From: Verticillium longisporum
Taxonomy: Eukaryota; Ascomycota; Sordariomycetes; Glomerellales; Plectosphaerellaceae
DNA length: 64,000 nt
Assembly: GCA_019188255.1 (NCBI GenBank)
Contig: JAETXT010000005.1
Location: forward strand, 930,001 to 994,000
Direction of reading: 5' to 3'
The notes below the pieces were generated by a model. That model was not told the origin of the DNA, did no database searches, and saw nothing but the letters and a program-made list of their open reading frames with translations. Numbering within the stretch: position 1 is the stretch's first letter; each line of letters begins with the position of its first letter. The translations under genes and the position numbers were made by a program. Positions 23,501-34,548 of the stretch are shown here, one piece after another.

Positions 23501-26500
23501 CTCGACCAGTCCCGCTCAGCAATGTCGCGGAGAGACGGGGGCGTCGAGTGAAGGAGATACGAGCTCCGGTCTTTCGACATTGGCTCGACAGGGCCTGGTT
23601 CCTGTTCGGAATCCGGACCGCTAGGGTTGCTGGGTAGAGGGGGAAGGTCGATGAGATCATCCTGAGAGACCATTGAGTCAAGAGATTTTGCTTGCGAAGA
23701 AGGGAGGGGCGCATCATCGAGAGCCAAAGGATAGATGGTCTCGGCATCGAGCCCGCGCCTTGTAGCTTTGGGAGTTGACTCCTGTGATCCTGCGCGGTCC
23801 TTAGGCAAAGCTTCGGGAATATCAGTGTCGAGTCGCAGGCCATGCTCCTCGGGATACAACACGTCCCACGCGGCGAGATCATCATCGGTTCGGGCGAACG
23901 GCGAGGGTGATTCGCGCGACGATGCCTCGCTGGGCGGCAGCTCGGGTAGGTCGACATCAGGGTCCATCTGGCCCTGGCGCGCATGCTCAAGAAGATAGAG
24001 TGGCTTGATCTCACGGCTGTTGTCCCACGAAGTTGGTCTCCTGGGTGTAGTAGGCTCAGGCACGGGCGTCGCAATGGGAGAGGCTACGGGCGATGACTTG
24101 TGGTATGCCGGAGAAGACGGATTGGACCGCTGGCCCATTCGCAATTGGATAGGGATGGCGGTGCGACTGGGGCTCTTGCTGGGCGCGTCCACAGCGCTCC
24201 TCCTGCGGGTGTGCGACGGCTTTTGACGCAACTTATTGCGCTCTTCGGGAGGCGTCTCCGGTCGGCTTTCTGGCAGCGCAGGGAGTTCTTCATCAGACTC
24301 ATCCTTCCTGGGCGAGCCGGGCTCGCTCGGTGGCAGAGGTAGCAGATCGCCGTACTGGGGATCGATAGCAGGCTTGATGGTCCGGTGAACAATCTCGGGA
24401 TCCACATAGTCAACATCTCTGGATGTAGACCCGGTCGGTCGGTCTTTGGGATCAACGTCCTCCGAAGAGAAAGCACCGGCAGCATTCCGGCGGGACGCGA
24501 CATAGGCCGCCGCGCCCGCCAAGCCGACACCCGCGCCAAGGGTGCCGGCATTATCTAAAAAGACTGCTCGTCTTTACGACTGTCAGATTTCTTATTCACC
24601 TCTGTGCTGCTGCGGTTGAAGAGGCCGAAGAAGCCGCTGCTCTTCTTCTCGGGCTCCTTGCGATTGCCGTCTTTGCTGCTCCGTTTACGGCCGTCGGGCG
24701 CTGACGCGAATGAAGCAATCGACCTTGTATCATCGCCATCGTCGTACCGGGTCCCGTTGGATCGCCGTTCGTGGCGATCGTACTTGGAGGCTGGGTCAGA
24801 TACGACAGAGGTGACGTCGCGATCGTCTATGAATGAACGGCCGCCTGAATCTGGCGGGTCGCCTGGCTTGTCGTCCGCATAATCATCCGCGAGAGAATAG
24901 TCTACGCTCTTGCGCTTGTCCTTCTTGCTCCTGGTACCTCCGATGGAAACCTCAGAGACCGCGGCAGAGGGAGAGTCGTAGAGCGAGTTCTGCTTGGAAG
25001 ATCGCTTGCTGCGTGTTCCACCGACGGAAACTTCGGACACGGCGGCCGACGGCGAGTCGTAGACCGTAGAGTCGCGCTTGTGGTACTTCTTGGTCCGAGT
25101 GCCACCGACAGCGGCCTCAGAGACTGCCCCAGAAGGTGAGTCATAGGTGAGGGAATCCCGCTTCGACTTCTTCTTGGACTTCTTGGGTGTATCAAACTCG
25201 TCCAGCACGGGCTCGGCCTCGCGCGTAGTTGATTGCAAGTCCTGAAAGGCGTCAACAGGGACAGCCACGCGCTGGTCCTCCGTCTCGTCTGGTGTATCCG
25301 TAGACTTCTTTCCCTTCTTTTTCTTCTTCTTGGATGACGATGACGGCGCAGCCCACTCATCTTCAGCGGCCACGTCTGCAGGCTGGGTGGCCGGCAGGTC
25401 GATCTCGGGAGCTGGCGAGGGGACGTCATCCTGGACAATGACAACTTCCTTAGCCAGGGCCTTTTCGCGCTTCTTCCGTTCTTTCTTGCTGAGCTTGGAC
25501 AAGTCCTCCTGTTCTGCGACAGGCTCAGATATGGATTCGGGAACGATGTCACGCGAAAGGTCATCAGCGGGTGCTGGCTCGGATGCAGGAAGAGGCTCGT
25601 CGAAAGTGTCCGTGCTCTGTCGCTTGGAAGCCTTGTCACGCTTCTTCTTGTCCTTTTTCGACAGCTTCGAAGGAGTATCCCAACCGTCAACAGCTGGAGC
25701 GGTCTCCTGGACAGGGGTCTCGGTGAGTTCACCCAGGACGATGCCAGACTCAGGGAGCGGGCCGCAGGGGATCGCGTCAGCCACGACCCCGAGATCGGAC
25801 ACGGTTTCCGCGTAGGGCCTGTGATACAAACCGGGCTCGTTGGAGCCGGGAGGGCTGTCCCGCCTGCGGTAGGTGGGGTCGTCGATGACGATGTTCGGGT
25901 CAAAGCCGGTGTCTTGCAGCCCAGCGGCCAAGACTGACGCAAATTCGACATCGTCGCCATAGCCACCAGAAGGACGAGCGCGTCGCGGACCAGCACTAGA
26001 ACTACGCGTCTTCTTCGTCTCAGAGACCCAGGAAGCGTCCTTGTCGTCCCAAGAGGATTGGCCCTTGGTCCCGACGTCGGACCTCGGCTTGGACGAATCA
26101 TCCCAGCTCTTCCTGCTGTAGGCGGGGTTCTGAGTGACAATCTTTGGGTCAAATCCAGAGTCTTGAAGACCAGCAGCCATGATGCTGGTAAATTCCGCAT
26201 CGTCGCCAAAGCCACCCGACATAGTCGGATTACGCCCGTTAGGGCTGGGGCTGCGGGGCTTCGGTCCAGGGATGGGAGGGGCATCGGTATCATCCCAGGA
26301 AGGTCGCGCATCGACAGCCTCGTATGTTCGTGATCGAGACGAGTCATCGCAGCCGCGGCCTCTGTCTTCGCCGTTCCTTGAGGGCTTGTCGTCGGAACTC
26401 GCTGCCACGCTGCCGGCGACAGCGGCGGCAACAACGCCCCAGCCAGTGGTGGTGCTGATGCGGGAACCTCCTTTCTTCTCAGGCGGCTCAGGACTCTCAA

Positions 26501-29500
26501 CCTCGAAGCGTTTGGTTTCATTCTCACCCCAGGTGACCGACTTTGGAGTAGATGGTGTCTGGATGATCTCTCCACGAGGTCCGATGATGATATCTGGTGG
26601 CGCAGACCTTGGCTCGGTGGACTGGCTTTGCTGCTTTGCAGCCTCTCTCGGGGCGGCCCTACTCTGCGTCTCGGGATTCGGAGTGGGGCTTGGCGTGACA
26701 TGAGGTGTGGGGAGAACGAGGTTGAGCAATGGACGATCCCGCTCGCAAGACGGATCGCGGGACTTCCAGACAGTTGCCGTGTCGACGTACAGTTCGTCAG
26801 CTGGCACGCGGAACCTTGAAAGCTCATTGGGTTTGATGACATGGTCGATGCGGACATCGGCATTTGGGGCGTCGTAAGGGCTCTTGTCGTGAGGGTGATC
26901 CATCTCGGGCGGCGTGACGATGGCGATCTCCTTAGTAGCTGGCTCTTTGTCTTCCTGCCACTTGTCGACGATGGACTTGTCGTGGGGGATGCGCTGCGCG
27001 ATCGAAGGTCATCTTCGGCAATCTTGCGGGCTATGACAGATTCGCGGTAGTAGCGGTCGGCCTCCTCCTGAACGACATCTCGGTCAGCCCTGGTCCGCCG
27101 GCGCGATCCGTCATCGTCGTAATCGTCACGATGTCGCTCGCGGGAGCGCTGCTGCTCGATGGCGATGGCTGAGGCAAAAGCAGCAACGGCAACAGGCCCC
27201 GTTGCATGCTTGGCCTCCTCGTAAATGGACCTAGCGGCATGCTCCTCTTCTTCGTAGGCGTGGCGGGGTCGGGGTTCCGGAGTCCTGGATCGAGAGCGAG
27301 ATCCCTTGCGATCGAGCTCCATGCGCTGCTCAATCTCGAACGAGTCCTTTCGGCTCAGCCTCGCGTCCTCGGACGGACCGCTCCGGGGTTTGGAGTCACC
27401 AAAATCGGGTTCGCGGTCAATGGTAAAGACCTGGGGTGTCAAAGGCCTGGTGGGTGTCGCGTGCTTGGGCGTCGCGAAGGCATCGTCGGCAACCTGAAAC
27501 TGGAAAGGGTCAATAGGAGCTCGTGAGGCGGGGGTTTCGGTCAAGGCAGTTCGTTCGTTCTCTGGGGGCAGTTCTACCGGTTGTTGCTCAGGTCTCGACC
27601 TGTGTCGCTCCTCCTTGGTGGTAGCCGGAGGCTCTTCCCGCCGAGCTCGACGAAGCTCGTCCTGGTAACGACGGTCTTTCTCTTGATCAAGTTCAACCCT
27701 GATTTCGTCTCCTTTGGGCAGCTTATAGGATTTGTCACGTTGGTCAACGGGGGCAGTGTGTCTTCTCGCGAGCTGTGAGTGGTAGGAAGGATCCTTTTCC
27801 CGTCGAGAAGACGTCTGGTCCCGCTCGTCAATTACCTTGACATTACTGTCCCGGTGGGAACGGCGACGTCTGTCCTTATCGGCGCGAGCGTAATCGTCAC
27901 GCTCTGTCTTTTCCGGGTAGTCGTTCCGGCCTAAGCGACGCTCTTGATGCCGATCTTCACGTGGATAATCACGGTAGTCGCGCGAGTCGCGGGTGCCCCG
28001 AGAGTCACGCGACTCTCGAGGATCGCGAGGGTCACGAGGGTCTCGGGTGTCGCGACTGTCACGAACATCGCGAGAGTCCTTCCGGCTCGAGGCCACTGCT
28101 GCGCCTATAGCCGCAGCCGCAACGCCAGCAACGGCGACACCGGCGAGGCTGCCACCGTCGGTGTGCCTACGTTCGCCGCGGAGTTCCCTGCGGCGGTCCT
28201 CGTCCGCGAGCTTCTCGGTTGCATAGACTTTGGACGAGACGGGGGCCACGGGGATGGGCTGCTGTAGCGGCACGGGAGGGGGCGTGAGGACTGAGATGCC
28301 GTGTGCCGAGAGGAGATGATCGATCCGCGGTCAACATCGAAGTTGTTCGGATCCGAGGTGGGGATAGCATAGACATGCTGCATGGGCTGCTTGCCGATCC
28401 TTGACGATGACGAAGGGGTATCGGCCTTTGGCTCCTCAGACTGGTGGCGCGGAGAGCTGTAGGCATGAGAGGGCTGCGCAAAGGGGATCGGCGTCACTGA
28501 GCCCCGGAGGGAGTTGTAGGGTCCAAAAAGGCTAGGGTCCACAGCATGGTTCCGGTTCCCATCATGCGCTGCCTGACTGGTTGGTGCCCCCAGTGAGCTA
28601 GGCAGGTTGGCGGTCGAGCCGTAGACGAGTCCAGGGTCGACATCGTCGCTAGACGAGGAGTCATCGTCGTCAGACGCAGACTCCCAGTCAGAGTCTTCGT
28701 CGTCCCGCCCAGGCCGGGAGCTGCCGATGCCCCGTTTAGAACCATCCTTGGTCCTCGAACGACTGAAAGCACTCAGAGCTGCGGCGGCGCCGACCAGCGT
28801 AGAAGGGCGCACCTTGCCGGAAGCACGTAGATCCGCCTCGTTCTGCTTGCGCGCAATATCAGAGAGCTGGCGACCGATGGCGAGAATCTCCTCATCTGTC
28901 TTGGCCTGTTCAGCTTTGCCACCACGGACAGAGAGAGGAGGACGGTGCAGCTCGGCGGTGGGTGTCCGACGGGCGCCCTGGCTATACTGGCTTGCCTTTC
29001 CGTTTGGGCCAGGGCTCACACGACGGCTGCCGCTCGCCAGGCTGCCGCCCTCGCGAGGGATGTATCCACGTCCATAGGCGAGGTCCGAGTCGAGAGAGGA
29101 GGACGACGAGTTGGCGCCAAAGGACATGAAGCGCGTGTTCTTCTTCTTCTGACGACGGCGGTGGCGCTGCTCGGAAGGGCTGCGGAAGAATGAGGTGAAG
29201 ACGTTGCCTGCCTTGGCGTACTTTGGGCTCCGGCGTGAGACGTTGAGCAGCGAGGACGATGTGTCGGAGGAGCTGTCCGAGTTTCGGGCAGGTCCATTGG
29301 GATACGAATGCACGGGTTCGCCATAGTAAGGCGCTTGTGGGTGTGCGGGGAATTGAGAAGGCGACTGGTGATGTTGGGAATACTGATTTTGCGGATACTG
29401 CTGCCGGTACTGCTGGGGGTATTGCTGGAACGACGACTGCTGGGGCTGGTACGTCTGTGGGAGTTGTTGTTGTTGTTGTTGTTGTTGGTACGGAGACTGT

Positions 29501-29841
29501 TGCGGCAGCGGCTGTTGGTAGGCAGACTGGTACTGAGGTTGCGGTGTCTGGGCCTGGTCGTGATACTGGTAGTTGTACGGGTACTGCGACTGCGACGGCG
29601 GCTGTGGGTAGGATCGCGAAGACGACGTCTCGGGCGGAACGCGCGATGTCTCGGTCACCCGGGGCGCGGGGTCCTCTGGCATGCTACCGGGCATGGGCCC
29701 TGGCATCTCCATGCTTCGGGTCGCGCTCTCGCTGGCGCTAGGGGCGGAGACGAGTTCGATCTTGTCGCGCGAGTTGCGACGCTCTTTTCTCCGTCGCCGG
29801 GAGCTCTCGGTCGGGCTCCGCCGACGAGAATCTCGCATCAT
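6934..29841 (-). CDS. Giant involucrin-repeat / leashin-like protein, about 7,590 codons, 11 frame breaks and two in-frame TAG
   Basis: One gene of 22.9 kb: exon 1 is 29841-8588 (21.25 kb), the intron is 8587-8442 (donor GTAAGT, acceptor CACACAG), and exon 2 is 8441-6934. The start ATG at 29841 opens MMRDSRRRSPTESSRRRR. In order follow an Arg/Ser head, a Gln/Pro/Tyr-rich region (about 80-170), RD-dipeptide repeats (about 585-625), duplicated GLQD-GFDP motifs (about 1200-1310), three DSPS-AVSE repeats (about 1565-1640), roughly 55 lysine-rich modules such as KKSKKDKKKKG set between acidic Pro/Glu/Val spacers (about 1390-6450), a Ser/Arg-rich stretch, a coiled coil (about 7100-7240) and a conserved helical C-terminus. 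The architecture matches fungal involucrin-repeat proteins and leashin, the Woronin-body/septal-pore tether; that role is inferred. Eleven one-base losses (for example at 14931-14940, 20669-20782 and 24557-24561) restore one continuous frame. TAG codons at 7524-7526 and 7431-7433 remain. Confidence 0.85.
8546..8575. repeat. GA/CT microsatellite in the giant-gene intron
   Basis: About 15 units of AG lie just inside the 5' splice site of the only intron of the giant gene (8442-8587). Read on the minus strand this is a CT tract about a dozen bases after the GTAAGT donor. Confidence 0.9.
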
Positions 29842-30982
29842 GGTGACAGCGGTGGCGGGTAGCTGTCGAGCATTGGTGTGTGTTGGTCTGTTCGCGTATT
29901 GTTCTTTCTTTCTTCCCGAGTGGATGCGACAGAAATAGAGGGAATCGTGCAAATAAAATGTCGCGTCGCTATCGGGATACAGACACACTCCCTGAAAGAG
30001 AGGGGGGTGGTAATCAATCACACTCTGTGATGATGTTTGGTGGTTTGCGATGTGGCGGTGGGAGGGTGTTGTTTTGTTTGGAGAAATGGCACCTCGACTA
30101 CCTCTCTACCTTACTCGGTTCGGTGTAAGGCAGGTGGTAGGTGCCTTACTTCCTTCTGACTGCTCAGGCCGGACCAGAGTCTAGGGGGGTGGGCCACGCT
30201 GTGTGGGCGCTTCTTTGCTGCACGAGCAGGCACAAGCGACATTGGACCCCAGTTAGGTGCGCCTTGAGATCAGCTGTACTTTCCTGCTTTGCTGTGCTGA
30301 TGATCTACTGGCAGGAACTCTCCAACAAGGTCCTTTTTTATGACTAGGTACTGGCAGGTGCTCTGTAAAGGGTTCCTACCATACGCATTTACATACTTGA
30401 GGTGGTTAAGTTAAGGTACCTACTACCTTAGGTACCTTTTGTACCTATCTTAGCTTAAAGTACCTAGCTTGGGTACCTCATTGATGCCTCCCTTCAGGTG
30501 GTTGGCATTTAACACAAAGACACAAAGACAAAGAGAGCGAGAGAGGTCGGATAGTCGATGGTCCAGCGAGCGGGACAGGCCGTCGCTAGGTACCTCTCCT
30601 AGGGGGAGGCGAGTGGCCTCCCTCCCGGCTTCGATGAATTGGCGGTGGCTGGGGACGGGGACGAGGACTCGAGTCTCCACCCATTCTCACGCTTCACCTT
30701 GCCCCTAGCGTCGTCGCCACTCTTGTCCATCCAGCCCGTCGTCGTCCACTCAAGCGCACGCACCCTGACCGCCGCCAGCGCATTCAACCTGCCTAGGTAC
30801 TCTCCCCATCTCTGCCATTTCGCTCATTGCCCCGAAGCCTGTGATCATGCACGTCGCGCGCGCTGAGGTGGCCAGCCGGCCGACCCGACCGATGTGGTTC
30901 CCCCCTCTCTGTCCTGTCTCTCCGTCTCAGTTGTTCCCACATCCTGGCGCCCAACTGAGGAGTCCTTCTCGGAGGCACACCA
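29842..30982. promoter_or_regulatory. Upstream region of the giant gene
   Basis: This is the likely promoter and 5' leader of the giant gene, followed by non-coding sequence. The first 200 bases read as a pyrimidine/purine-rich leader on the minus strand. Around 30340-30480 there is a dense cluster of AGGTACCT and TACCTA words, repeated at other intergenic sites in the window. No gene is visible; the short open frames are unstructured. Confidence 0.4.
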
Positions 30983-31259
30983 AAGCGGGTTGCAAAAAAA
31001 ATGAGACGTACTGAATGCTTCACCCCAGCCCCTCTACCTAGAATAACTGCACAACACTACTACGAGACACCTACAAGATCTAGAATTATAGTGACTATTG
31101 AGTTTATAGATCAGTATAATGTACACTATTTTAAAGAAAGGCTTTTCGCCTAGACTGAAGCTCTGGAGTCGTTATAGAAATGTATAGCTGAATAGCTGGG
31201 TAGTAGGAATGGTTATGGGGGAGGGATCTGGTACGTCTCATTTTTTTTGCAACCCGCTT
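30983..31259. mobile_element. MITE-like element with perfect 29-bp terminal inverted repeats
   Basis: A 277-bp AT-rich block is bounded by perfect 29-bp inverted repeats, 30983-31011 and 31231-31259. Each arm begins AAGCGGGTTGC and contains an A8 tract followed by TGAGACGTAC. It is flanked by near-identical 8-bp direct repeats, GCACACCA at 30975-30982 and GCACACCC at 31260-31267, as expected of a target-site duplication. There is no coding capacity. Size, termini and 8-bp duplication suggest a non-autonomous hAT-type element; the superfamily call is an inference. Confidence 0.85.
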
Positions 31260-32504
31260 GCACACCCGGCATGAGCACCCGCTGCGCCTGTCCACTCACG
31301 ATCCCACTCGCCTGCAGCTTGGTATGGCCTGCCGATAGGACCATCGACGACGGACGAGACAGGGTCGTGCGACTGGCACCACACACGCTGGCTGAATCCC
31401 TATATGCAGCACCACGTGTTGCCACCCAACTTCACCTTGCTGTGTATCCCCCCTCCCCCGGCAGACAGACGGCCGGATAAGTGGTCGCACGAAATGGAGA
31501 GCAAGGGAAAAAAACTTCAAAGAACAAGACCCTCATCACGATGTCGGGAGCATGAGTCACATCTGTGTGCTTGACCCGTCTGCGAGTGCATGTCCGTATC
31601 TTCTTCATGCTCATCAAGGTGGAACATATTCGCCGTCAGCCGACTCAACCGCGAGCTGGGCACAGTGGCCTGCCAAAATACGTAGCTACCCGACCACCAT
31701 GTCAGGCCGCATGGCTTCCCTTCTTGGGACAACAAACTTGTTGAGTGTGTCGTTTATTTGTGCCGCTGCTTCAGTCCCTTGCGAAAAGACCCCGTAGGTG
31801 CTGTGCTACCCCGAGGCAAAGATCTCTCCCCCTCTCTTTGCAGTGAACGTGATCGAGGTAGATATGATACAAGCACACAGAAATGGAAAGGAAACCTGCT
31901 CTGAACCGTCTCCCGTCTCTGTCCATCGCCGTGACAAGGCAGCGCCATCTCGTTTCAAAGCACCAGACAGGTAGGAAAAACGCGAGACATAATCCAGCTC
32001 TAACAGCAACAACAACAACACCACGAGAGACTTCCCACAATGTCAATTCACCCCGCGATGTCCTCAACGAACCCCTCCGTCCAAAAATTTCGAAACTTTT
32101 TGCCCGTGAAGCCGCAACAAGTCGCCCTTTTCTTGAACCCCAGACGGATTCCTTCCCGCTCCCTCGGTCCCTTTGTAAAAACGCCTTGCCCGAATGTAAG
32201 AAGAAACGAGAAAGCATCTGATGCGGTCGAGAAGAGGATATCTGTGAGTGATGTGGAGATAAACAGATGATCCCGAATGACAGGAATGAAAAATAAGAAA
32301 AAATTGAGAAAAAAAAAACGAGCGATTAGGAATGAGGATGCATGTAACGAGAGAAATAAACGCCTGCACGTCGTCGCCCTGCCGGCGCGTGCCAACCATT
32401 GCCGTCCTCCTTCCTTATGCTGCATGCCGTCGTTGTTACATAGTTGGGAGGTGTGCACTTTTCGTTGCTTCATGTGCTTGCACCAATTGGACTTGACGCA
32501 TCAT
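31260..32504. other. Intergenic region downstream of the zinc-finger gene
   Basis: No supported gene. The part nearest 32504 is A/T-rich and fits the 3' untranslated region of the C2H2 gene. Open frames of 60-150 codons on both strands overlap each other and lack recognisable features. Confidence 0.45.
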
Positions 32505-34548
32505 TCATGCCTTGGGCGTGAGGGCCTCCGTCTCGCGGCCTTGGAGCTGTTTCCGGAATTCTGTCACTTCTGCTGTCAGGAGCCCGATCTGCGCTTGTTT
32601 GGCCGCCGCCTCAGATTCTTGAGCCTGGAGCTGCTTCTTGAGGGCCGTCATCTCGGTGGTGAGCAGCCCGATCTGGGCCTGTTTGGCGCTGTCCGCCTTT
32701 TGCATGGCCGCCACATTTTCCGACAGCTGCTTGACCTGGGTCTCCAGTGTCTGGATATACGTCCAGACACCGGGGTCCGTGGCAAACATGTTGCCGCCGT
32801 TCTCCGCGCCGCCGCCGCCGTGCGAACTCCCTGATGCGCGGGCTGGAGGGCCGTTGGCTGATGGCGCGCTGTTTGAGGCGAAGCCTGCGTGACTCGTAAG
32901 CAAAACTGCACTTGACTCATCAGTGGGTATATGACGGCGCGAGACAAACCTGGAGGGGTGTGACGGTCGGACGGTCTGCGCCCAAAATGCTGCTGTTGAA
33001 ACTGTTGCGTGAGACTCGGCGATCGCTGTCTGCTCAGGCCGGTGCCGTCGTGCGCCGCGCCAGGGCTTAAGGGCTTGGGGCTCTCCGTCATGGTTCCGCC
33101 CTGAGAATACATGGAGGAGCCTGCGCCGCTAGTGGGCATGGAGGATAGACTCGTGTTCGGGGTATGGCCGCCGCCCATGCTGTTGCCCATGCTGGGAGAT
33201 GTATTCGATCCAGATGCGCCCCTGTCCTGCGGCGGAGGCGGGGGGTAGAGACCCCCAGATGGTCTCTCGAGTGAGCCTGCCGGGGGGAAGTCCGTGAATG
33301 CGGCCCAAAGCCATCGATAGAAGATTGCCCACCAGGAACATGAGAAGCTTTGATGCTTGGAAGGCTCAAATGTCTTCTCTCCTCCTCCGTCATTCCCTCG
33401 TCGTTGCCGTACGATACCCCGGTCATGGAGTCGTCGTGCATGCCGGAGTCATCGAGGCCATCCACATCGGCACCAAAACTACCCATGCTCGATCGCCTGC
33501 CGGCGCAACCGCCAGCGCCCTTGCTGTGTCGCGCGAGAGCATCGCCGCGCGCAAACTTGCGATTGCACTTGGGGCAGATGTGAGGCTTCTCGCCCGTGTG
33601 AAGCTTGCTGTGGCGCTTGAGATCGTGCAGGCGACGGAAGCGAGAATCACATTGCTGGCAGATGAAAGGCTTCTCTTGGCTATGTGTCAGAAGGTGGCTC
33701 TTCAGGTTGTGGTGACGCGTGAATTCGGTTTCGCAGTACGGGCACTTGTGCTTCTTCCCGCCGGGCTGCCCGGGCGAGTCCTGCCCGGGTGACGGCATGG
33801 GGAAGCTCATGCCGCGGGCTGGTGGTGCCGACATCATGCTGGCGTGCAGCGATCCGGGATATGACAGCGACCCGGGCGTGTTCTTGTCGTCCGGAGCGGG
33901 GGAGTGTTGCGCCGGCGCCACCCGCTCGCTGGCACTGCGGTCGCCTTCCAGAGGACCTGGGCTCGCGGTGACCAAGGTGCCTCCTATGCTGGCAGCGCTC
34001 GTCGCGCTCTGCGGGCTGGCCTCGGCCGTATCTGTGGCGGCATGGTTGATCAAAGGTATGGAGACGCTGGGCGGCGCTTTGGGCGGTGGCACGTCCATGG
34101 ACGCCGTAGGTGCCTGCGGCGCGTCGCTCGCCCGGCTCATGACGGATGCGGCGTCTCCAGCGAGCGCCGACAGGATGCGTTGGCTGGGGTTCTCGCTCGA
34201 GCCAGGCGGATCCGCGCGGGCGTCCTCTTCTTCGCGTTGACGTCGCTGGTCTTCGAGGGCGGCGGCGCCGGTCAGAGGCGGGACAGGCGAGCGTCGATTG
34301 AGCAGGCCGAGGCGTGCCGACTTGGTCGGGGATCCGGTGATGATCGGCTGGTCGCCAGCGACAAGGGAGGTAGGAGAAGTCGGAGTGGTCTCGCGTGTTC
34401 TCTTCAGAGACTTGCTCCGCTGGGGTTCCTGGAGGGCGAAGAGGGAAGACGCGGTCTGGTCCGGCTTGGGGAGGACCGTCGCCGTCGCTGAAGTGTCTTC
34501 GGTCGCGAGAGAACCCTTTTCCGAGGCCATGAGCGGGGGGAGCGGCAT
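32505..34548 (-). CDS. C2H2 zinc-finger transcription regulator with C-terminal coiled coil
   Basis: A probable nuclear DNA-binding protein of about 659 residues. Exons are 34548-32950 and 32884-32505, with a 65-bp intron (GTTTGT...ACGCAG). The N-terminal 260 residues are Ser/Pro/Ala-rich and disordered. Three linked fingers lie near residues 267-346: CPYCETEFTRHHNLKSHLLTH, CQQCDSRFRRLHDLKRHSKLH, and CPKCNRKFARGDALARHSKG followed by GGC, with HSQEKPF and HTGEKPH linkers. A Gly/Ser/Pro/Gln-rich region follows, and the last 90 residues form a coiled coil in which AKQAQIGLLT is duplicated. One base appears missing in the run 33282-33287; correcting it joins the finger part to SLERPSGGLYPPPPPQDRG. 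The start may be ATG 34548 or, six codons on, ATG 34530 (MASEKGS). The target genes are unknown. Confidence 0.85.

Noticed and set aside
14931..28300. Introns as explanation of the frame changes in the giant gene
   Set aside because: At each site the coding motif continues without any gap in the DNA, so there is no room for an intron; a one-base change suffices.
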